A stretch of DNA of 64,000 nt from Amycolatopsis roodepoortensis (GTDB taxonomy: Bacteria; Actinomycetota; Actinomycetes; Mycobacteriales; Pseudonocardiaceae), in contig NZ_JADBEJ010000005.1 of assembly GCF_014873915.1 (NCBI RefSeq), positions 868,001 to 932,000 on the forward strand, in the 5' to 3' direction. The position numbers were made by a program, and so were the translations under genes. Below, piece by piece: positions 54,352 to 62,100 of this stretch (positions are counted from its first letter, which is position 1; the number at the start of each line of letters is the position of its first letter). The notes beneath the pieces are model-generated. The model saw nothing but the letters and a program-made list of their open reading frames with translations, was not told the origin of the DNA and ran no database searches.

Positions 54352-55644
54352 TCACGCCGGTACCGGCCGCTCCGCGACGAAGCCGGGCATCCGCACGGCA
54401 GCGAGCGCGCCTTTGCTCGTCAAATCGATCTCGGGTGGGGTATCCCATGAGGTTGGATCCGCGAAATTGAGAACGCCACCACTGTAGCTAGCACGGTGAA
54501 TTCCGACGTATCCGCCGGCGAACTCGGCTTGGCCGAACTCGACGCTGCTGCCGCTGGAGAACTGGCAGTCGCCGAGGGCGAGGCTTCCTGCACGGAACTT
54601 GGCCTCCCGGAAGCTCATATGGGCACCGTCGAATTTCGTGCAACTGAAGGTGACGCGCGCGCCTATGAACGTCGCGTTGTGGAAGTCTATTCGTCCACTG
54701 GAAAGGATCATATCGTCCAGGTTGAGAGCGCCTGCTGACAGGCGTGTGTAACTGAAGTCGAGACCACCGTCGTGCACTTCTGTCTCAAAGAAGTGCACGA
54801 CCGACCCGGCGAACTTCACGCAGCCGAAGTTGACAGTTCCTCCCGACACGCTTGCGTTGCTGAAGTCAATGACTCCGCCAGAAAATATTGCGCCGTCGAA
54901 GTCGACCTTGCCTCGCGGAAACACTGCTTCCTGAAAGGTGATGTTCCCGCCGGTAACTCTGATCTCGTGGAAGTCCGCACCGTCGATGAGCGCGCCGGTG
55001 AAGTCGAAATCATGCCCTTGCCAGGACGTGGGCGCGTCTTCGCGGAGATGGTCCGCGATCACACGGAAAATGGTGTGGCGAACCTGACGTTCGCCACGCC
55101 ACTGCGCAAGGTCGACCGGATCGACTGGCGGCTCCGAGGAGCAGTGCATCCGCAGGTGGCCGCAGAGCACGTTGATACACGTCTGGCGGCGCTCGATTGA
55201 TTCGTCAGCTAGGTCAGCCATCGCATATACGCCCGCCAATCGCACGGTGGCCGTGGCGTTGCCGAGTTGTTCCGCGGCTTTCATGAACCGCTCGGTGAAC
55301 AGTTTGATCTCTTCCCGCCTGCTTGCGGCCACCTCCCGCCGCTCCGCGGCTTCTCCCAAGCGCTGCTTGCGGTAGGCGACCACCAGGACAATGACACCGC
55401 CAACACCACCGGTCAGCGTCAACGCGATCTTAATCAGATCCAGCGCCGGCTGCCGCTGACCCCCAGCCGAACCAGCGAGCCCGGACACGCTCAGAAGCCA
55501 CCACAACAAGACGGCTATACCAACAAAGACTAGTGTGCCCAGAGTAAGCCAACACGTGATGTGCAGCCCCAGGGAAGCCTTCAACAGAGACGACCGCGGC
55601 CCTGCTTGATCGTCAGGCGAACCCACGCGAGCACGCTGAGGCAT
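54352..55644 (-). CDS. Membrane-anchored pentapeptide-repeat protein
   Basis: 430 residues from ATG 55644 (MPQRARVGSPDDQAG). Two TM helices lie at about 30-58 and 72-95 (LTLGTLVFVGIAVLLWWLL; GGVGGVIVLVVAY). A helical linker (RREEIKLFTERFMKAAEQL) and a repeat domain follow, with units such as FDFTGALIDGADF and later ~10-residue steps (VDFDGAIFSGG). Such repeats form a right-handed beta helix. This architecture is frequent in actinobacteria; function unknown. It is convergent with the HNH gene. Confidence 0.8.
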   Translation of the reverse strand: MPQRARVGSPDDQAGPRSSLLKASLGLHITCWLTLGTLVFVGIAVLLWWLLSVSGLAGSAGGQRQPALDLIKIALTLTGGVGGVIVLVVAYRKQRLGEAAERREVAASRREEIKLFTERFMKAAEQLGNATATVRLAGVYAMADLADESIERRQTCINVLCGHLRMHCSSEPPVDPVDLAQWRGERQVRHTIFRVIADHLREDAPTSWQGHDFDFTGALIDGADFHEIRVTGGNITFQEAVFPRGKVDFDGAIFSGGVIDFSNASVSGGTVNFGCVKFAGSVVHFFETEVHDGGLDFSYTRLSAGALNLDDMILSSGRIDFHNATFIGARVTFSCTKFDGAHMSFREAKFRAGSLALGDCQFSSGSSVEFGQAEFAGGYVGIHRASYSGGVLNFADPTSWDTPPEIDLTSKGALAAVRMPGFVAERPVPA

Positions 55645-55745
55645 ATCGAGATCTTCCTGTTGCGGGAGTATGCGGCAGTCGATCATTCCACTGCCCAGGC
55701 ACACCGGATCATAGACGGGGCTCCTGTGCAGCATGCTGCTTGTCA

Positions 55746-55926
55746 TCAGTCCGTCGAGCATGCCGCAGTCAACGTGGCCAGTTCGCGTTCCAACCGTGCC
55801 ATACGACGTGCGACGGTGTCGGTCTTCTTCTGCGCCCGGTCACGCTCGGCCTGTCCTATCTCCTGTGACAGGCGTGTGAACGAAAACCAGCAGTATGGTC
55901 TTAAAAGGTCCAGGTCCGTTAGTGCC
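55746..55926 (-). pseudogene. Helical gene fragment next to the lone CRISPR repeat
   Basis: The minus strand reads DLDLLRPYCWFSFTRLSQEI, then AERDRAQKKTDTVARRMARL, and stops at 55746. It looks like the C-terminal end of a helical protein. Its upstream part is replaced by the lone CRISPR repeat and LigD remnant. Confidence 0.4.
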
Positions 55927-55951
55927 GTCCCCGCACGAGCGGGGCTGGTCC
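55927..55951 (+). repeat. Solitary CRISPR repeat
   Basis: 25 nt ending CGAGCGGGGCTGGTCC, identical to the array 1 repeat except for three lost bases near the left end. No second repeat occurs within 100 bp on either side. Confidence 0.8.
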
Positions 55952-56270
55952 AGGGTGTCCTGCAGTCGTTCGGCGACGTGGCAGCAGTGCACGATCGAGG
56001 TGCCCGGCACGGGGTCGAGCTCGAACACCAGCCGATCCGGCGGGCAGCACCCCCCGGTCGCCGTCGATGGTCCATTGTGGAACGTGGAGCTCGAGCGTGG
56101 TCAGGTTCGCCGCCCACACCACGACGGCGAGCTCATCCAGCAATAGAGCACAGTATTCGACCGGCATCACCAGGTGCAGCACCGGCCCGATCCCCTCGGC
56201 GCGCTGCATGCCACGGCAGAACGGGGCCGAGCGGCCGTACTTCGGGTACATCGGCGCCGGCGGCCTCAAC
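55952..56270 (-). pseudogene. Remnant of a LigD-type polymerase (primase-like) domain
   Basis: Two minus-strand frames carry the LigD-Pol signature. The first reads MYPKYGRSAPFCRG, then DELAVVVWAANLTTLELHVP with QWTIDGDRG. After a frame change near 56040 it reads DRLVFELDPVPGTSIVHCCH. These match the conserved LVWAANLAALELH and FDLDPGP blocks of NHEJ-associated LigD polymerases. The fragment is ~100 residues and ends at the lone CRISPR repeat. Confidence 0.6.
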
Positions 56271-56433
56271 CCCTACCGCGGCCTGCCCGGCAACCACCCC
56301 GGCCCGGCGGGATGGACTTCTTCTAGGCAGCCAACGGCCAGTACCACGCGGTCTACCACTGGTGGAACGGCAGCAGCCGGTGCCCATCGTCGCGGTGGTC
56401 CTGCGCAACGACGGCGGCTTCTACCTCAGTTAG
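56271..56433 (+). pseudogene. Decayed gene end before a terminator
   Basis: Short pieces in different plus-strand frames (ANGQYHAVYHWWNGSS, then PVPIVAVVLRNDGGFYLS and a stop at 56433) look like the 3' end of one gene with indels. A strong hairpin follows 22 bp later. Family unknown. Confidence 0.35.
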
Positions 56434-56454
56434 GAGCCCATTCCTGCTTGTAAG

Positions 56455-56481
56455 GACCCCGCCGCGGCGCGCGGCGGGGTC
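56455..56481 (+). terminator. Hairpin terminator
   Basis: GACCCCGCCGC with its exact complement and a 5-nt loop, 22 bp after the stop of the decayed gene. Confidence 0.75.
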
Positions 56482-56861
56482 GCTGGAGTGTCACAGTCCT
56501 GAAAGTCGCGCTCGATGACATCACCTGCCTTTCGCTCAGCCGTGCCGGACTCACGAACCGGTACCTTGCGAGCACACCTGACTCGTCCAGCAGGCTTGAT
56601 AGAGATAAGAAGGCTATAGACCTATCGAGCCTGGCTTAGTCACCGGATTCGGTCTCGCGGCCGGTGCCCGACTCACCGATCGGACACTCGGGTCCAAGGC
56701 CTGAAGTGATGCCAAGGCAGGCACGTGACTAGACCAGTGATCCACCCAGACGAAACGGAATGCCGCAGACCGCACGAAGGCGCGAGCTACACGAAAGAAG
56801 GGGACGTTGATGCTGATCGTAGTCATTGGACGCGGGGATAGCGGTTCGGAAGACTGCCGTC
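56482..56861. other. Intergenic region without a supported gene
   Basis: About 380 bp. A 70-codon minus-strand ORF (56614-56826) has no ribosome site or family. The region presumably contains the promoter of the DUF6210-like gene. Confidence 0.4.
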
Positions 56862-57287
56862 ATGAGCTCCCGGCGATTCGTGGTCCTCGATCCTGACGGG
56901 ACGGCCCCCGGGTGGCTGTATGTGATCGTGGAGGCTCAGACGGGGGTCTTCTACCAGCAGCAGTACGGGGGAACGGCCTGTCGGCAGGGGCAGCTCGAAG
57001 GTTTCCTCGTCCCCGTGGCCGGCGCCGATGCCTTGGACGCGCTTCGTGACCTGTTCGAGAAGGACTTCCGTGGCGCAGGCACCTGGAACTACTCGTGGCC
57101 GGACGATGAGCGGGACCGGCTGGGCCGGATCGTCGTCGGCATCTCGTACTGGGCATGCAACGGGCAGACCGAGGAGCCGCACGATCTTCGGCTCGACGAC
57201 AGCCGAATGCGTGAGGTAGACGAGGCATGGGTACCAGTACTCACTCCGGACGGCCCTGGGGTGCTGGTCTGGTTCAACTCCGACTGA
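56862..57287 (+). CDS. DUF6210-like protein (candidate immunity protein)
   Basis: About 141 residues from ATG 56862 (MSSRRFVVLDPDGTAPGWLY). The motif VIVEAQTGVFYQQQYGGTACRQG is the hallmark I associate with DUF6210 proteins, often found near polymorphic toxins. It is acidic and compact, fitting an immunity role. An upstream in-frame TTG (56826) is possible. No cognate toxin gene is adjacent, so it may be an orphan immunity gene. Confidence 0.6.
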   Translation: MSSRRFVVLDPDGTAPGWLYVIVEAQTGVFYQQQYGGTACRQGQLEGFLVPVAGADALDALRDLFEKDFRGAGTWNYSWPDDERDRLGRIVVGISYWACNGQTEEPHDLRLDDSRMREVDEAWVPVLTPDGPGVLVWFNSD

Positions 57288-57433
57288 GAGCCGACACATC
57301 CGCTCTTCGGCAGAAGCGGATGTTCGGTGACCGCCGCGGCGGTACCTCGTCCTCCATAACTCGTGCGTCCGGTCGGAAGGCCGCACGTGTCTGACGGTGC
57401 GGGTGAATGCTTCTCTGAATTAGTCCACCGTGC

Positions 57434-58033
57434 TTAGCTGCGGAGGTTGTCGATGACGAACTCGGCGATCTTCTTGACCGCGCCGCAGGGATCGGCTTGC
57501 CATGGGCCGGCTTCCGGCTTGCTCCATGTGTTGGCTTTGATGTGTACCAGCGTGTTCTGGTCGACACCTAGAGCGAGTCTGCATGCCAGCGGCCCCTGGT
57601 CCCGCTTGCTCGGGATGTTCTCTTTGGTTTCCACGATCACGGCGGGGTAGCCGTTGATCGTGACCTCTTCCCAGTGGTTGCCGGTATCGCGGCCTAGCGC
57701 ACGATCGCTGTACAACGTGCGGATGCTCTCCCGCACCGGCGGAAACCACGATGTCGTCACGTCGACCGACGGACCGAGCACGATCAGGCATTGGCCTTCC
57801 CGGGTCTGCTCATGCCTGCCCTCACCGAAGCCGATGCTCTGCAGCTGCTCCACCGTGATCGCCGAGCACGGATCGGCGATGAACTTGGCGCCGTTCAACG
57901 GCGCCGGGATCGACGGGACCGACACCGACGGTTCTGGGGGCGAAGGTGGCGGGCTCGTGCCGCAGCCGGCCAGCACCACCACCATGCCGCCGGCCATCAG
58001 TGTGGCGAGCCCACGGGCCAGACGTCGTGTCAC
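57434..58033 (-). CDS. DUF3558-type lipoprotein
   Basis: 199 residues from GTG 58033. A lipoprotein signal is visible (LATLMAGGMVVVLAGCGTSP, lipobox LAGC), then a Pro-rich spacer and a DUF3558-type domain with FIADPCSAITVEQLQSIGF and a matching second Cys in GQCLIVLG. A further Cys pair occurs in GPLACRLAL and ADPCGAVKKIAEF. These actinobacterial lipoproteins sit on the outer face of the membrane; function is unknown. The start overlaps the preceding stop (GTGA). Confidence 0.8.
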   Translation of the reverse strand: MTRRLARGLATLMAGGMVVVLAGCGTSPPPSPPEPSVSVPSIPAPLNGAKFIADPCSAITVEQLQSIGFGEGRHEQTREGQCLIVLGPSVDVTTSWFPPVRESIRTLYSDRALGRDTGNHWEEVTINGYPAVIVETKENIPSKRDQGPLACRLALGVDQNTLVHIKANTWSKPEAGPWQADPCGAVKKIAEFVIDNLRS

Positions 58034-58332
58034 GAAGGATCGGCTCCCGGTTTGATCCGCCAGCGACGGGGTTCCCCGACCACCTCGACACTCGTGCCGA
58101 CATAGGTGAGCATCGGCATGCCCGTCATCAGAACCACGCAGTAGCTCTCCGAACTGCTGGGCAACGCGGTCGTGGAGAAACCGAGGAACCGGGCCTCCCC
58201 GACGATTCCGGTGAGGCGTTGAAGGTCAGCTTCAACCGGCTGCGCACGACGATCGCGTGCGACAGACGAGGCAGCGCGGCGGTCACCTCCCCTCGGCCGC
58301 GCGCAGCAACAGATCCCTGTGCTGTTCACCAA
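58030..58332 (-). CDS. Hypothetical protein coupled to the DUF3558-type lipoprotein
   Basis: Up to 100 residues; only the C-terminal two thirds look protein-like (LQRLTGIVGEARFLGFSTTA, SESYCVVLMTGMPMLTYVGT). The N-terminal part may be decayed and the true start is unclear. Its stop overlaps the lipoprotein start. To its right, 58333-58660 holds no ORF I can support. Confidence 0.4.
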   Translation of the reverse strand: MVNSTGICCCARPRGGDRRAASSVARDRRAQPVEADLQRLTGIVGEARFLGFSTTALPSSSESYCVVLMTGMPMLTYVGTSVEVVGEPRRWRIKPGADPS

Positions 58333-58660
58333 CTACCCCCGCGACGATCCGACCACAGTGGACTGGGCACAAGAGATCGCCGCCTCGGCTATCGCCGGCG
58401 CCGTAGTAGCCTCGCTGGCCGCGCATCGGCGTCGGCTCGCCACCCACGGCGAGCGGATCAGCGAGCCAAGCAGCTCGACGGCGCGGCGCCTAGGCCCAGC
58501 GAAAGAGGCTGGACACGGTGCCGCGACCACGAGCACCGTCCGAGACCGGCCGCGCCTGACGTTCATCATTTCTGGACTGCCTTCATTACGGCAACTGTGT
58601 GATCACCGCTCGGGCGGCTTTGTGCCTCGTCGCCTGCGGAGGTCGGCCGGTCCGGATCGG

Positions 58661-59128
58661 TCACTGCACTGTGAGCTGCCAGTCGAGGACGATGGCGATC
58701 TCATGGATTGCCGGGATGACGGTGAAGTCGAGCAGGCTCGCTGCCGCCCCGATATGCAGAAACGCGCCGTCACTGCCGGGAAACCAGATCATCTCGGTCG
58801 AGACCCCTGCGTCGAATTTGATGGCCACGTCCCCGAGCCACCACGAATCGCCATCGACCGCCCTTAAGAACGACGCCATCCCGTCAGCTTCGCCGTCCGC
58901 ATCGAGCTTCCCCAGGCTCCTGGCCACCCGCGATCGGCCTTCGCCGGTCGCGGTGGCCACGAACCTCAGCAGCCTTCGCTTCTCCTCGGTACCAGCAGCT
59001 TCCGGCCACTGCACCGTCAGCGACTCGAAAGTCGGAGGCACACCGACCCGGGCGACGAAATCTGGTGCCATGTCAGCGAACTCGCCGGGCTCGTCGCGGA
59101 AGACGATCACCTCAACCGGGTCACTCAA
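58661..59128 (-). CDS. Candidate immunity protein for RHS toxin 2
   Basis: 155 residues. Start TTG 59128 overlaps the toxin stop (TTGA) and has GGAGG ~6 nt upstream, so it is translationally coupled to the toxin. It is strongly acidic, opposite to the basic toxin tail. No known immunity family was recognised. Motifs include DSWWLGDVAIKFD and HIGAAASLLDF. Confidence 0.7.
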   Translation of the reverse strand: MSDPVEVIVFRDEPGEFADMAPDFVARVGVPPTFESLTVQWPEAAGTEEKRRLLRFVATATGEGRSRVARSLGKLDADGEADGMASFLRAVDGDSWWLGDVAIKFDAGVSTEMIWFPGSDGAFLHIGAAASLLDFTVIPAIHEIAIVLDWQLTVQ

Positions 59129-62100
59129 ATTTTCCTCCAGACCCGGAACACACGCCTGGCCGTCCGCTTCTTACCCGTGTGGATGTGCCATCGTCCCACA
59201 TGCGGCTTTGTGCGCTTGGAATACCGCCTGTTCACGGCGTGAGGAGCGTGCAGAGCGATCCGGTGTCTCTTGTACCCGATGCCTTGCCCCCCGATCTTGA
59301 CCTTGCGGAGGATCTTGTTCGCTCGGCTTGCCGCGCTCGCTGACCGAGTCGTCGCGGTGAACCACCGGCCTGCCTTCGAAGCCACCCGGCCGACGGCCTT
59401 CACTGCTCCGACGGCGGCGCCGATCCACTTGGACGCGCCACCGGTGAGGGCGCCGAACGCGTACTGGGCGGCTGCTCCCCAGTTGCCCTGGATCGCGTTG
59501 CCCACTGCGGCGACACCGCTCGCGATCGAGCCGATCGGCCCCGGCACCCACGAGACCACCTGGGCTACCCGCGTCACCGCCCCGACGAGCGAACTGAACC
59601 AGCCGTGACCGTCGAGGTCGAGGCTGTTGATGGGATCACCGGCGACGTAATCGTAGTCGTTCGCGGATCCGCCCTCTTCGGGATCCACCGAAAGGAACCG
59701 TCCGAGCAGCGGGCTGTATGGCCGCGCGCCCATCTGAACCAGCGCGATCCCGCCCGCATGTTCGTAGGCCCGCTGGTGTTCGCCCAGCCAGCCGTAGTCC
59801 ATCGAACCGGGCGAGTTGTCGGGCACGGCCTGAGGGTCGACGGCTCCCGTACTGCTCAACGGCTGGCCATACGGATCGAAGGCGCGCAGCGTGCCGACCT
59901 GGTGGCCGGCCACGTCGGTCGTCAGCACCAGATCGCCACGCACCGACGGATGGTCGTACGCCGGGGTGAACGCGCCGTCGCTGCCGACCTTCGTGGTGTA
60001 AAGGACTCCACCGGGCAGAGACAACGACAGCGAGGTCAGCCGGCCAGCGGCGTCCAGGGTGAGGTCCGGAGCGTCCCCGTCGCCGGTGAATCCGTAGCGG
60101 ATCACGGCGTTGTTGTCGCAGTTCCGCGGGTCTCGCCGGACGATGCGATCGGTGGCGTCCCGGGTGTAGGCGACCTCTGCGTTGGCCGCGGCGACCGGAC
60201 CGCTGGTCTTTACCCCGGTATTGCGGTCGGATCCGTCCCAGGTGAGCGTGGTGACGGTGCCGTCGGCGGCCGTCCACCCGGTCGTGTTGCCCGCCCGGTC
60301 GTAGGTGAAGCCGGACAGGCCGGTGCCGCCCTGTGTCGCGAGCAGACGGTCGGCGACGTCGTAGCAGTACCGGGTTTCGGCAGTTCCTGCCGCGGACTCG
60401 TCGACCAAACGCACGCGGTTCGTGTTGACGCCCGCGTTGGCCTGCGTTCCCGCCGGGCAGGTCGTGGACGCCGGGGAGGTGTAGTCGTAGGTGTAGTGGT
60501 GTCCGGTCACGAACGCTTCGGTAAGGCGGCCCGCACCGTCGTAGACGTAGTTCGGCGCGTTCGGGCGGGCGTCGACGCCTGCCAGGGACTCGTCGACGAT
60601 CGTCCCCGCCGCCGTGCGACCGACCTGGGACGTCACGTCCTTGTTGTCGCTGGTCTTCCAACCCAGTGAAAGCGTGCGGGCAGCGGCGTCCTTGGTCACC
60701 CCGGCGAGCGAGGTTCCGTTGGCGTACGCGACGGTGGCGAGTTCTCCGGCGGAGTCGTAGGTCACCGTGGCCAGCACGACGGCGTCGAGCTTCTGCGACA
60801 GCGCCCGCCCGGCGTCGTCATACGTGAAGGTGAGCACCCGCGGAGCGTCTACGGCGTCGGGAGGGGTGACAGTGCTCGACACGGTCCGGCCGACCTGGTC
60901 GTACGCGGTGCTGGTCCGGACACCGTTGACGTCGGTGTACGCGACGACCCGGCCCAACAGGTCGGCAGTGGTGGTGATCGTGCCGTTCTCATCGGAAACT
61001 GCGCTGGTGAGCGGATCGCCGCCGACGGAGTACTGGTGCTTCACCGTTCGCGCCGGCGAGCTTGCCGATGCCGGGACGCGTTCCTCCAGCGGCCTGTCCC
61101 TGTCGTCGTAGGTGGTACATGTCCACTCACCACCATTGGACTCGGCTACGGCTCGGCCGGAGGCGTCGTACACCCGCTCGTCCACTCTGGCAGGCCCGGT
61201 CGCCGGCGCCGCCGAAGTGATCACCTTGGCCAGGCCGCCCTGGTTGACCGGAGCGCTGCCTGCCACGCACGGGTTCGCGCGGGTCTCGGTGTCCCCGTAG
61301 TAGGCGTAGACGGTCTTCGCGCCCGTAGCCATCGTTTTGCTCGTCTTACGCAGGTAGCCGCTACCGGGCGTTTCATAGCCGACCGAGCCCGTGATCTTCA
61401 ACCCTCCCGGATTGCCTTGCCCAGAGGTGGCGAGACCGTAGACCGGATCGAGCCCGTTCTCGTCGAACCGGGTGACACCAGACTTGTCGGGAACACCGTC
61501 GGACTCCGTCGCGGTCGTCGACGTCGTCAGCCCGTACCGCGGCTTGAGCTGAGCGCCGGGCACCGGCTCCTGCGTCCCGGCCGGTGTGGTCCAGTGCAGT
61601 TCGAGCTGGGCGGTGAGATCGAATTCGTAGTAGTCGATCCGGATTCGCCGGGCGGCGCCGGGTGTGGAGTTGCGGACGACTCCCGAGCGCCACGCGGGCG
61701 TGGTGTTGCGCCAGTCGTCGATCACGATCTGGTCGTCGACCCACACCCGGACACCGTCGTCGGCGAGGACGCGGAAGGTGTAATCACCCGCGGCGGGGAA
61801 GACGATGTCCCCGGTCGCGCGCAGCGAGAAATGGTCAGCGGGGATCCCGGTGGTCGGCGCGTCACTGTTCCAGTTCTTGACGAACTGGCCGGCGGGACCA
61901 CCGATACCGGTCGCGTACGCCTTGGGCGCTCCGGAGAGGCTGTCGTTGTCGTAGTACGCGACCGCAAGGCCGTTGATGCCTTCGTCGTATCCGGTGTGGC
62001 CGTGGGACATCGCGCAGCTGCCGTTCGGCACCTGGCCGATGAAGCACGACCCTGGCGCTGGGCCGTAGGCATCCGTCGGGCGGTCGGCGTAGTCGTAGAC

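Noticed and set aside
58319..58867. Plus-strand ORF beginning MLFTNYPRDDPTTVDWAQ
   Set aside because: The first ~45 residues look protein-like, but the rest is shadow sequence opposite the immunity gene and there is no ribosome site; at most a small remnant.
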